A stretch of DNA of 64,000 nt. Source: Desulfosarcina sp. BuS5. GTDB taxonomy: Bacteria > Desulfobacterota > Desulfobacteria > Desulfobacterales > BuS5. The stretch is from assembly GCF_028752835.1 (NCBI RefSeq), contig NZ_CP087952.1, forward strand, positions 2,833,041 through 2,897,040, in the 5' to 3' direction. The notes beneath the pieces were generated by a model, which saw only the letters and a list, made by a program, of their open reading frames with translations, did not search any database and was not told the DNA's origin. Shown here one piece after another: positions 33,902 to 42,641 of the stretch; the stretch's first letter is position 1, and every line of letters begins with the position of its first letter. The translations under genes were made by a program, and so were the position numbers.

Positions 33902-36568
33902 CTACTTCAGATGAATCTCAGGTTTCCAGGCGAGCCATTTTTTATGCGCTTTTTCATGGAGAATAAAGTGGTGTCCCCCCAAAACCGGACTGCCGGCCTT
34001 GTCGTTTTCAGGGGTTGCCATGGCAATCCCTCCCGCGATGATCGACTCAAGTGATTCGGTATCAATATCCACTCCTGAAAAGATACCTGCATCTACCCTG
34101 ACTCCGCTCACATTCCAGAACCTGGTATTTTTCCGGACAAGGGCATCGTAAGGTGTGCGGATGTTTACATATACCCACACTTTCCGGGCGGTGGGGGAGA
34201 GTTTGTAACCGGTTACACTTCCTACCTGAACCTGACGGTAATAAAGATGAGAACCTTTTTCCAGAGAACCAAGTCTGGGTGTTTCGAGAATAATATTTAA
34301 TCCTTCCTCGACCTCTTCCATTAGAGGAGGCCCATCCAGAGCTTCAAGATCCAGACATCGACTTCCACGTCCGGGATTTATGGCAATATACGGGCCATTT
34401 ATCAGAGTGTCGAGATGCTTCGCTCCTGACAGGCTGAACTCAGGGGTTACAAGCCAGATACGGGTATTCTTACGAAAAAGGGATGCCGCGTCACTCTCTA
34501 CGAGGGCCTCGGCAATAACCGATTCCATTCCATGGCCGTATCGTACCTTTTTTACTTTACCTACTGTTATACCCTGATACCTTATTTCAACGTCCTTTTT
34601 AAGACCTTGAGGTTCGGCAAACCTGATAACCACTTCTGTTTTGTCCGCGTCAAGCGCGGTCTGGTAATCATCATAAAGTTTAAAGCTGTGGCCCGCCTTA
34701 ACCTTTTTCCCTTCAGACGGCGCCCAAAAAACTACACCTCCTGCCATGATGCTCTTCAACGAACCTGTCCTCAGGCGAACGCCTGAGAATCCGGCTTCAA
34801 TATCTATCCCGCTTGCATTGTAGAACCTGCATGTTGTTCTAAGAAGATGAGCATATTTTTTTTGAATAAAAGCAGAAAAAATAATGCTATGTCCATTTTT
34901 TTCAAGATGGAACCCTGTGATTTTACCCACTTCGATCTGTTTATAGAGAACCGGTGAACCGGGCGGAACTGATTTAAGGGTTGACGTTTGCAAGTGCACG
35001 ATCAATCCTTGCTGCTGCAAGGCAGGAACGGCATCTATGGCTTCCTGGTAACTTTCATAAAGAATAAAAGAATCTTTTTCATGTGCTGCCGAGGCAGCCT
35101 TATGCCCGGTCGTTGGGTTGGCAAATGCCAGGCCCCCGGCAAGCAGGGATATTACTGTCCCGGTTTTAACACTGATCCCGTCCAGACCGGCATTTACGTC
35201 TATTCCTCCTATTTTCCAAAATATTGAATTGGATTTGACAAGCTGAACGTATTTTTCATAAATAAAAATTTCTGCCAGAACATGATTACCATCCGGAGCA
35301 AGGTTAAAACCAGTAATCTCACCTACATGCATTTCCTTATAAAGAACCGGGGCGCCGCGTGAAAAAGATTTTGCATTTTCAGACACCAGTACAAACCGGC
35401 TGCCCGGCATCAGAGCTTCCTCTGAATCCGGCTGCTCCTGTATTGTAAAATCATTACAGAATTCACCTCTACCGACCTCTAAGGCTATATAGGCTCCGCT
35501 GACGAGGGTCTCCAGGTTTTCAATCTTGTTGATTGATAACCTCGGCCTGACCACCCAGAATCTGGTTTTTTTCCTTAGTATAAACTCCGCATTGGGATTG
35601 ATGATAATATCGGCGGTAACAGTACATTTTTCATCTTGATTAAACTTCAGCTCTGCTACCTGCCCCACCTCAAACCCCCGATACATCACCTTGGTAACAC
35701 CAGCCCTGAGGCTCTCGGCCGAAGGGAGCTGAAGGGACATATCAAGTCCGAAACCGGCATCGTCAAAATCCGGATACAAAGTAAAAATCCGGCCGTTTTG
35801 GGCTGATGGGCTGTCCATCTTTGATTCCGGTGTATATAAACCTATCCCTCCATATATCAAGGTGGCCAGACTCTCCAGGTGCAGATTAAATCCGGAAAAA
35901 TCACCTTTCAGCGTTATACCGCTGGCATTCCAAAACCTGGTTTCCGTTTTAACAAGACCAGCATATTCCGGTTCGATATAAGCATCAATCAGAACACTCT
36001 CATCGCTTTTTAAAACATATTCCTGCACTGAACCTACAGAAATATTTTTATAATAAATTTGTGATCCTTTCTGGATGGAATGTAGAGCGTCAGCCTTCAG
36101 TTTTATATGCAGGCCAGGAGCATTTCCACTAACGGGAGGAGGATCGGACAGGCCTTTGAACTCTCTGGATGCAATTTGGGAAACTCCGCGCCTCGCCTCG
36201 ATATGGCTGCCGGAAAGAATCGTCTGCAGACCGCTTATTCTACCCGCTGAGATCTGCGGTTTTACAAGCCAAAATCGGGTATCTTCCACCAGGCCGTCTT
36301 TGGTACCTCTGTCCATCTCAATATAAAGACTGATTCCTTCCATATCAGGATCGACTTTTGTTTCCCGGACAGTGCCTACCGGAATCCCCTTGTACATCAC
36401 TCTGGTCTTGCCGGGAGCAACGCCTTCAGCATCTTCAAAGTGAACTATAATAGTGATGCCGGCGTCCCGGACACTTTTGTAAAGCAGCCACCCCCCAATA
36501 ATAAGGGCTATAAGCGGCAGAATCCAGATCGGGGATATTCCTTTTCTTTTTATAATGGGAGTTTCCAT
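33902..36568 (-). CDS. letB: Seven-MCE-domain lipid transport protein LetB (YebT/PqiB family)
   Basis: 888 aa, close to the 877 aa of E. coli LetB. One N-terminal membrane anchor (about 14-31) with the rest periplasmic. Seven MCE repeats are visible by their G...YKG..VG.V cores: VMYKGIPVGTV, IYYKNISVGSV, VMYRGFEVGQV, VLYKEMHVGEI, VLYKQIEVGKI, IRYQGITVGKV and LYYRQVQVGSV. In E. coli the stacked hexamer makes a tunnel for lipids between inner and outer membranes. Last gene of the operon; 16 bp after letA2. Confidence 0.93.
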   Translation of the reverse strand: METPIIKRKGISPIWILPLIALIIGGWLLYKSVRDAGITIIVHFEDAEGVAPGKTRVMYKGIPVGTVRETKVDPDMEGISLYIEMDRGTKDGLVEDTRFWLVKPQISAGRISGLQTILSGSHIEARRGVSQIASREFKGLSDPPPVSGNAPGLHIKLKADALHSIQKGSQIYYKNISVGSVQEYVLKSDESVLIDAYIEPEYAGLVKTETRFWNASGITLKGDFSGFNLHLESLATLIYGGIGLYTPESKMDSPSAQNGRIFTLYPDFDDAGFGLDMSLQLPSAESLRAGVTKVMYRGFEVGQVAELKFNQDEKCTVTADIIINPNAEFILRKKTRFWVVRPRLSINKIENLETLVSGAYIALEVGRGEFCNDFTIQEQPDSEEALMPGSRFVLVSENAKSFSRGAPVLYKEMHVGEITGFNLAPDGNHVLAEIFIYEKYVQLVKSNSIFWKIGGIDVNAGLDGISVKTGTVISLLAGGLAFANPTTGHKAASAAHEKDSFILYESYQEAIDAVPALQQQGLIVHLQTSTLKSVPPGSPVLYKQIEVGKITGFHLEKNGHSIIFSAFIQKKYAHLLRTTCRFYNASGIDIEAGFSGVRLRTGSLKSIMAGGVVFWAPSEGKKVKAGHSFKLYDDYQTALDADKTEVVIRFAEPQGLKKDVEIRYQGITVGKVKKVRYGHGMESVIAEALVESDAASLFRKNTRIWLVTPEFSLSGAKHLDTLINGPYIAINPGRGSRCLDLEALDGPPLMEEVEEGLNIILETPRLGSLEKGSHLYYRQVQVGSVTGYKLSPTARKVWVYVNIRTPYDALVRKNTRFWNVSGVRVDAGIFSGVDIDTESLESIIAGGIAMATPENDKAGSPVLGGHHFILHEKAHKKWLAWKPEIHLK

Positions 36569-36584
36569 ATAGTTTCCTTAATTT

Positions 36585-37220
36585 TTATGCATCCCACATT
36601 AAACGCGGGTCAAGGGTGATCGCAGCAAACATGGTGGCCAGCACCACACCGGCAAAATAGGTAGCAGCGGGCGCAACCTCGACAGATGTTAAATAACCGA
36701 AATTAACAAGTACCTGGAGAAGCGATATAACAAAAATATCAATCATTGACCAGCGCCCGACAAATTCGATCACCCTGAACATCAAAGCCGTATGTCTGAG
36801 CCATGTTTTCCATTTAAAATGAATTGAAAGGAGTATCAGGCTAATCCCTATTATCTTGAAAAGAGGCACCAGAATACTGGCGGTCAGGATGATTATACCG
36901 ATAGCATAAGAGCCTTCTTGAAAAAAATATATGATCCCGTCCATTATGGTGGATTCCTCAGGCACTCCAAGATAATCAACCCGCATAACAGGAAGCAGAT
37001 TAGCAGGAAAAGCGAGAAGAGCCGCAGTAACTATCAGCGCCCAGGTTCGAACCATACTGTCAGGCTTCCGGAGATGTATCCTTGCCCCGCATCTCGGGCA
37101 GAACCCGGATTTTACCCCATGCTGCCCATTGATTGGAAGAAGTTTGCCGCAATCACGGCACAGAGCAAGTCCAGCTTCCAGGGCGGTAATATGACGATTG
37201 GTATTGGCCATAAATTTCAA
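36585..37220 (-). CDS. LetA/PqiA-like half protein, second
   Basis: 211 aa. Zinc-ribbon CRDCG...CPRCG at about residues 17-45, then four predicted membrane segments. It matches one half of the ~420-aa PqiA/LetA (YebS) inner-membrane partner of LetB. Overlaps the upstream half by 4 bp. The pair probably assembles into one LetA-like unit. Confidence 0.87.
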   Translation of the reverse strand: MKFMANTNRHITALEAGLALCRDCGKLLPINGQHGVKSGFCPRCGARIHLRKPDSMVRTWALIVTAALLAFPANLLPVMRVDYLGVPEESTIMDGIIYFFQEGSYAIGIIILTASILVPLFKIIGISLILLSIHFKWKTWLRHTALMFRVIEFVGRWSMIDIFVISLLQVLVNFGYLTSVEVAPAATYFAGVVLATMFAAITLDPRLMWDA

Positions 37221-37852
37221 ATTTCCCCTTTTCTCTCAATAAGATCCCAAAAAAGGTGTTCATCCATGGCTGTCGAAGAACAGAGGGTGGCAAACAAAAG
37301 GCCGACAAAGCAAAAAAAGCCGAGATCATAATGGATATTCGCCAGATGATACATTTTGATAAGTGTCACCAGAATACCTATCAGATATACTTCAAGCATC
37401 CCCCATTCATCGAGGTAGTGAAAAGATCGCATCAGCAAAGGAAGAGTGTCCGGATAGCGCTTCAACTTAAGGCTCAGGGAAACAACAAAAAGGAGTGAAA
37501 GCTTGATCAGCGGAAACAGGAGGCTTGTCAATAAGACCAGCAGAGATACAAATAGATAGCCCTTATCATAAAGCCGTACAACCCCGTCAACGATGGAGCC
37601 GCTCTCTTTAAATCCCAGGGTGTCGAGAGTCATCAGAGGCATGAAAGCGGCCGGCATATAAAGCAGAAGAGCAGTAATGCTGAGAGCAAGTGTTTTGTCA
37701 ACGGAATTCTTTTTGGGGGTCTGAAGTTTTTTTCCGCATCTTGGACAGAATAGAGCAAGCCCCGGCTCAACTTCAACCTGTTCAAGCAGCAGATCACAGC
37801 CGTTGCAGGCGATCAATCCGGATATATCAATCTTTTGGCTTAGGGTTTCCAT
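37217..37852 (-). CDS. LetA/PqiA-like half protein, first
   Basis: 211 aa. Zinc ribbon CNGCD...CPRCGKKL (about 16-46) and four membrane segments with LYMPAAFMPLMTLDTLGFKE, the PqiA family pattern. Same length as the second half but diverged in sequence. Its start lies 26 bp inside the HAD gene. Confidence 0.87.
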   Translation of the reverse strand: METLSQKIDISGLIACNGCDLLLEQVEVEPGLALFCPRCGKKLQTPKKNSVDKTLALSITALLLYMPAAFMPLMTLDTLGFKESGSIVDGVVRLYDKGYLFVSLLVLLTSLLFPLIKLSLLFVVSLSLKLKRYPDTLPLLMRSFHYLDEWGMLEVYLIGILVTLIKMYHLANIHYDLGFFCFVGLLFATLCSSTAMDEHLFWDLIERKGEI

Positions 37853-38768
37853 AGAATTTGATTAGATCATTTGGATAGCATATATAATCAATTAATTGAG
37901 CAAGATCCGTAATCACAAGATCCGCTTTTATATTTTTGCATAACGGCTCATCTTTTCTTAGCCTCAGAGATCTTTTATCCCCCGCAAACAGGGCTGTTTT
38001 AAAACCAGTTTTTTTTGCTGGCATTATATCATTCAGCATATCATTACCCACATAAAGAACCGACTCTTCGGCAATTCCCATACTTTTAAGCCTTGCGGCA
38101 GCAGTTTGAAAAAGACATAGTGAAGGTTTTGCACATCCGAATCTGTATGAGTATATGGTGAGGTCGGGGTGAAATCCCAGACCTTCCGGATCGGAATCGA
38201 AAAACCGGTTAAACAGGTAGGGTGTATAAAACTGGGCGTTCGAAATAATACCCATCAGAATTCCGGAATCTTTACATGCTGTAAGGAGTTCTCCCAGGTC
38301 AGGCATCGGATATACAGGATTGACTATAAGCTCAAACAATTCCGCGAATTGCCTGATCTTGGATTGCCTGGTCTTGGATTGTTGATCCTCCCCATGATTA
38401 CTCTTCCCCAAAATATTCATCAGAACATTCATCCAGACACGGTCTACCTCAACCTCAGGATAATCGACGCCCTTGCTTCTTGATTCTGCATGTCTTTTTT
38501 CAATTTCACGGAAAAGATCTTTGCGAAGGGCTTCCGGTTTTTTTTCTATTCCAAATTGATTCAGCATCCGCTCAAGCCCCGGCATCTTTACCGGTTTTTC
38601 CTGTGAAATACTTATATCCCCTGCCCCGCTGATAAAAAGGGTGCCGTAAATATCAAACATGAAGCAACGAATTTTATGCTCTATCCTTCCGCTCGGGGTT
38701 AAATATGTGGGTACGGGTAAGAGCGGTGATATATAATTTAATACCGTCTCTTTATTCAACATAGTCAC
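37827..38768 (-). CDS. HAD-superfamily hydrolase
   Basis: 313 aa. Motif I MFDIYGTLF (Asp nucleophile, about residue 38), motif II region GIISNAQF, and motif III/IV RFGCAKPS ... VLYVGNDMLNDIMPAKKTGFKT. A C1-type helical cap lies between. Phosphatase substrate unknown; coupling to a glycosyltransferase (17-bp overlap upstream) suggests a sugar phosphate (inference). An ATG two codons later is possible. Confidence 0.82.
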   Translation of the reverse strand: MTMLNKETVLNYISPLLPVPTYLTPSGRIEHKIRCFMFDIYGTLFISGAGDISISQEKPVKMPGLERMLNQFGIEKKPEALRKDLFREIEKRHAESRSKGVDYPEVEVDRVWMNVLMNILGKSNHGEDQQSKTRQSKIRQFAELFELIVNPVYPMPDLGELLTACKDSGILMGIISNAQFYTPYLFNRFFDSDPEGLGFHPDLTIYSYRFGCAKPSLCLFQTAAARLKSMGIAEESVLYVGNDMLNDIMPAKKTGFKTALFAGDKRSLRLRKDEPLCKNIKADLVITDLAQLIDYICYPNDLIKFYGNPKPKD

Positions 38769-40170
38769 CCCATTTTAAAAGGCTTAATTCTTCAGGGTTT
38801 AAAAAACTTTTGAGAAGAAAATCCCTATTTATCCTCTGACGCACCCTGCTTTTTACAACAGTCGAATATATCTTCAAAAGATTTTCTTTATATGCTGCAA
38901 TATTATAGCGCTCTTTAACCACCTTCAGATTGTTCTTTAAAAGCCGCTTATCATCAGGCAAATCTCCCGGAATGGCCATATAAGGATTCAACAGCAATAA
39001 TCTCTCCGCATCCTTCCTGTCCGTCAAAACACGACGTATTATATCTTTTTGAAAAGATTCATCAAGCAACCCGAAATCTATATTCTCGTTTTCAACTATT
39101 TTTTCACAGGATTCCGCCACCTTTTCACTATATATCCTGCTCTTGTATATGTTGATATTTTTCATCATGGCCGCCTTGAACCTTCGGTACAGATTTTTTC
39201 TGCCGATCCAGTTTACAGGAACAAGCAGTTTGGTGTAAAGATGTCCCAGATCTATCCCGTTATCCTCAAAACCATCACATATGCCAGGCAGCTTTCTTCC
39301 CCACACGACTTTTTTTGACATCCATGGTTCAAGAAAAGAAAAGCCGAAACCTTCGGTGATGCTGGTTGTTATGATAAATCTTGCCGACTGCACCAGTTCC
39401 GGAAAACTCTTTTGCAACCCGGCTTCGAACTGCACATTCAACCTGTTTTCTCTTACAAAATCCTTCCAGCCTGAATAGCTCTCAACATCCAAAGGGCTGG
39501 CAGGAGGAAGTGTAACAGCGAGGTTTTCATTATGTTTAAAGAATATCGACAGGAGTATCGCCTCTCCGATATTTTTTCTCCTGATGCCCCGCACGGGATA
39601 TAGCGCAATATTGCTTGCTGCAACTTCAGGAAGGCAACCCCCAAAGCAGTCGACAATATTGGGGATTAAATGAAGTCCCTCTTTTTTCAAGCCGGCCCCT
39701 GACAATATTTCATAATCACGCGAATTAATCACACCATAATGAGAATCCGCCGGATACTCGTCTTTCTTATAATAAAATAAAGGTCTGCCGTCTTCGGCAA
39801 AATCATGTACATGGAGAAAGAGTCTTATGCCTTTCTTCTGCAGATGCCTTAATATACTTAAAAAATTAACGTTTTTGGCAAGAACCGGATTATGAACATG
39901 GATTAGATCACACTTGCCCTTAAACTTGTATTTAACAGCCCTAATAACAGATTCCGCGACCTCTTCGGGCTTAAAACCCTGATCCGACGACCCGTCAAAA
40001 TAACCTAACCCAGGGATATGGACTACCTCAACAGAAAATGATATTTCAGGCGGCTCACCAGTTAAAAGCAGCATTTGGCATACATCTTTAAGGGCTTCTA
40101 TCTGCTGCCTTAAAACGGTTGTCACACCTCCTGTTCTTAAATGATAATGTATAAAAACTATCTTCTTCAC
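38752..40170 (-). CDS. GT4-like glycosyltransferase
   Basis: 472 aa. GT-B fold: N-terminal FIHYHLRTGGVTTVLRQQIEAL, ICDLIHVHNPVLAKN-type middle (LIHVHNPVLAKNVNFL), and the C-terminal donor-site block ITTSITEGFGFSFLEPWMSKK with the E-x7-E-like pattern. First gene of the minus-strand operon GT-HAD-letA1-letA2-letB. Product unknown; a glycolipid or glycosylglycerate is possible. The C-terminal ~100 residues are not recognisable. Confidence 0.78.
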   Translation of the reverse strand: MKKIVFIHYHLRTGGVTTVLRQQIEALKDVCQMLLLTGEPPEISFSVEVVHIPGLGYFDGSSDQGFKPEEVAESVIRAVKYKFKGKCDLIHVHNPVLAKNVNFLSILRHLQKKGIRLFLHVHDFAEDGRPLFYYKKDEYPADSHYGVINSRDYEILSGAGLKKEGLHLIPNIVDCFGGCLPEVAASNIALYPVRGIRRKNIGEAILLSIFFKHNENLAVTLPPASPLDVESYSGWKDFVRENRLNVQFEAGLQKSFPELVQSARFIITTSITEGFGFSFLEPWMSKKVVWGRKLPGICDGFEDNGIDLGHLYTKLLVPVNWIGRKNLYRRFKAAMMKNINIYKSRIYSEKVAESCEKIVENENIDFGLLDESFQKDIIRRVLTDRKDAERLLLLNPYMAIPGDLPDDKRLLKNNLKVVKERYNIAAYKENLLKIYSTVVKSRVRQRINRDFLLKSFLNPEELSLLKWGDYVE

Positions 40171-40390
40171 AACTCACCACCTGACGATAGATTGAGACTT
40201 GCTCAAAAGAGTAATTCTCTCGTTTTTCCGGCTAACCAGTATACAATTTTATGTATTTTTTGGCGTCTTTCATTTGTCGTTGACACTTTTAAAACAACAA
40301 TGGGACACAGATAAATACAAATCGGTTTATTTTTTAAAACATTTTTTCTATTTTACAATCAACCCTGATGTTTTACAATTAATATTTGGC

Positions 40391-40419
40391 TTGACAACCG
40401 CAAACCAATACCATAACAA
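40391..40419 (+). promoter_or_regulatory. Possible sigma70 promoter of the small gene 40473
   Basis: A perfect TTGACA (40391-40396) is followed after 17 bp by TAACAA (40414-40419). The -10 box is weak. An AGGAGG site then precedes the start at 40473. Confidence 0.4.
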
Positions 40420-40472
40420 TTGTATTAAAATATATGTTAATTTAATTGACCTTTAACTCAGGAGGTAAGCGA

Positions 40473-40685
40473 ATGGATGAAAAACGTTTAATGACAATGA
40501 ACATAGTATCAAACCTTTTAAATGCTTATTATACTGCAAAAAACAGTTTCTGTATTGTAAACCAGAAAGAGCCTGAACTCAAGGAAAGGGAAGAGTTGTT
40601 TAAAACAGTTATTAGAAGTTTTGAAAATTTATCCACCTCCTACTTTAAAGATATTGAAGATATTGCTGAAGGCATCTCTAAATAA
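40473..40685 (+). CDS. Small hypothetical helical protein
   Basis: 70 aa, start chosen after AGGAGGTAAGCGA. Mostly alpha-helical and charged (MDEKRLMTMNIVSNLLNAYY, ELKEREELFKTVIRSFENL). I do not recognise a family. A good terminator follows directly, so it is likely a monocistronic gene. Confidence 0.6.
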   Translation: MDEKRLMTMNIVSNLLNAYYTAKNSFCIVNQKEPELKEREELFKTVIRSFENLSTSYFKDIEDIAEGISK

Positions 40686-40709
40686 CCACTTGATATTATT
40701 TGTTTTCAT

Positions 40710-40745
40710 AACAAGCTCGTTAATTATTAGCGGGCTTGTTTTGTT
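40710..40745 (+). terminator. Rho-independent terminator
   Basis: AACAAGCTCG, loop, CGGGCTTGTT (about 10-bp stem) followed by TTGTTT, 24 bp after the stop of the small gene. Confidence 0.75.
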
Positions 40746-40828
40746 TGGGGTTTAAAGGGTAAGTCTATATTTTTATAATTTATCTTATCAAAAATGTCAC
40801 CTATAAAAACATAAAGAAAAAAAAATCA

Positions 40829-42013
40829 ATGACAATTTCAAAAAATATTAAGGCTATTCTGCATCAATCTTCATGGATACGAAAAATGTTCGAAGAGGGA
40901 GCCCGTCTGAAAAAAATACATGGGCCGGAAAATGTTTACGATTTCAGCCTGGGCAATCCAAATCTGGATCCCCCGGAAGAATTCCTGGAAAGGCTAAAAA
41001 ACATTGTGCATATTTCCGGCCATGGTGATCACGCTTATATGCCCAATGCAGGATATCCCCATGTTAGAAATTCAATTGCCGCATTCATATCAAAAGAGCA
41101 CCAAATAAACATCACCGGAGATGATATTATAATGACCTGCGGAGCTGCCGGAGCTCTGAATGTTATACTGAAAGCGATACTTGATGCCGGAGATGAGGTA
41201 ATCACCCCTGCCCCATATTTTGTCGAGTACGGTTTTTATGCAAGCAACCATGGAGGTATACTTAAAACGGCGCCGACAAATCAGGATTTTACCCTGAATG
41301 TAAACGCCATAGCTGATGCAATTACAAAAAAAACAAGGGCTGTTATAATTAATTCTCCGAACAATCCCACCGGTCAAATATATTCGGAAGCAAGCCTTGC
41401 TGAGCTCGGAACTCTTTTAAAAGAGGCCGAAAAAAAGATGAACACCAACATTTATCTTATTTCAGATGAACCATACAGAAAGATCGTATATGATGATTTT
41501 AAAGTCCCCTCTATTTTTAAATGCTGCAACAACAGCATAATGGTCACTTCATATTCAAAAGATATTTCCATACCCGGTGAGCGCATAGGCTTTATTGCTG
41601 TTAATCCGGATGCTGATCATAATATGGATCTTGTTGAGGGAATGACCCTGGCAAACAGGATCCTCGGCTTTGTAAATGCGCCCGCTCTTATGCAGCGAGT
41701 GGTTGCGGAAATACAGGGAATCAGCGTCGACATCTCAGAATATGCCGGAAAAAGAAAACTTCTATGCGAAGGGCTTGCCGACTGCGGATACGACTTTATA
41801 CCCCCCCCGGGAGCGTTTTACCTTTTCCCCAAAACGCCCATTCCTGATGATGTTGAATTCATTACCGAACTTCAGAAAGAGAGAATTCTTACAGTCCCGG
41901 GCAGCGGCTTTGAAGGACCCGGTCACTTCAGAATAGCCTTTTGCGTGGATGATAAAACAATTATCAATTCCATGCCCGGATTCAGAAGAGCAATTGAAAA
42001 AATCAACAGATAA
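40829..42013 (+). CDS. Class I/II PLP-dependent aminotransferase
   Basis: 394 aa. Fold-type I: YDFSLGNPNLDPPEEF, MPNAGYPHVRNSIA, VIINSPNNPTGQIYSE, SDEPYRKIVYDD, the PLP-lysine in SYSKDISIPGERIGF, and C-terminal HFRIAFCVD with the carboxylate-binding Arg. Substrate specificity cannot be told; close to uncharacterised aspartate/aromatic-type aminotransferases. Just upstream of the methylmalonyl cluster but with a 72-bp gap. Confidence 0.88.
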   Translation: MTISKNIKAILHQSSWIRKMFEEGARLKKIHGPENVYDFSLGNPNLDPPEEFLERLKNIVHISGHGDHAYMPNAGYPHVRNSIAAFISKEHQINITGDDIIMTCGAAGALNVILKAILDAGDEVITPAPYFVEYGFYASNHGGILKTAPTNQDFTLNVNAIADAITKKTRAVIINSPNNPTGQIYSEASLAELGTLLKEAEKKMNTNIYLISDEPYRKIVYDDFKVPSIFKCCNNSIMVTSYSKDISIPGERIGFIAVNPDADHNMDLVEGMTLANRILGFVNAPALMQRVVAEIQGISVDISEYAGKRKLLCEGLADCGYDFIPPPGAFYLFPKTPIPDDVEFITELQKERILTVPGSGFEGPGHFRIAFCVDDKTIINSMPGFRRAIEKINR

Positions 42014-42085
42014 AAAAATAATCGGAATAGGAACTTATAAAGTGGCATAACGGTTAACAACTATAAACTAAGGAGCAGTAGTAAA

Positions 42086-42490
42086 ATGAAAATAGAAAAA
42101 ATCGATCATCTCGGAATTGCCGTAAATAGCATAGAGGAAGGTAAAAACTTCTGGACTGACGTGCTTGGACTCGATATCGAAGCCACAGAAATAGTTGAAA
42201 CACAGAAAGTGCTCACCGCCTTTCTCCCAATCGGCGAAAGTGAAGTGGAACTACTGGAGTCCACCTCCCCGGACGGGCCGATAGCAAAATATATAGAAAA
42301 AAAGGGAGTAGGCATACAACATGTTGCTTTCCGAGTCAAAAATATTGACGCAGCTCTGGACGAACTTAAAGAAAAAGGTATAAAACTTATAGATCAGAAA
42401 GCGAGAATCGGGGCCGGCGGCGCCAGAATGGCATTTTTACACCCCAAAGCCACAAACGGAGTTTTGGTTGAACTGTGCGAAAGGGATTAA
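42086..42490 (+). CDS. mce: Methylmalonyl-CoA epimerase
   Basis: 134 aa, glyoxalase/VOC fold. Converts (S)- to (R)-methylmalonyl-CoA. Metal ligands lie in KIDHLGIAVNSIEEG (His), GIQHVAFRV (His) and GVLVELCERD (Glu). Preceded by AAGGAGCAG. First gene of the propionate cluster; 151 bp including a promoter separate it from mcm. Confidence 0.93.
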   Translation: MKIEKIDHLGIAVNSIEEGKNFWTDVLGLDIEATEIVETQKVLTAFLPIGESEVELLESTSPDGPIAKYIEKKGVGIQHVAFRVKNIDAALDELKEKGIKLIDQKARIGAGGARMAFLHPKATNGVLVELCERD

Positions 42491-42524
42491 TCCCTAAGTG
42501 CAGTTTTTCAAACATACAAATTTA

Positions 42525-42553
42525 TTGACTCTTACAGAATTTTATATTAAAAT
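42525..42553 (+). promoter_or_regulatory. Sigma70-type promoter upstream of methylmalonyl-CoA mutase
   Basis: TTGACT (42525-42530), 17-bp spacer, TAAAAT (42548-42553), about 90 bp before the mutase start. Suggests a second transcription start within the cluster. Confidence 0.55.
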
Positions 42554-42641
42554 ATTTTGTTATATAATATTTATAATAAATCTGTAACATGCTAACATAT
42601 TATAAAATTATATTTTTTCATTGTTATTGGAGCACCTTATT

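Noticed and set aside
34380-36326. Plus-strand open frames opposite letB
   Set aside because: They are antisense shadows of a well-supported 888-aa gene.
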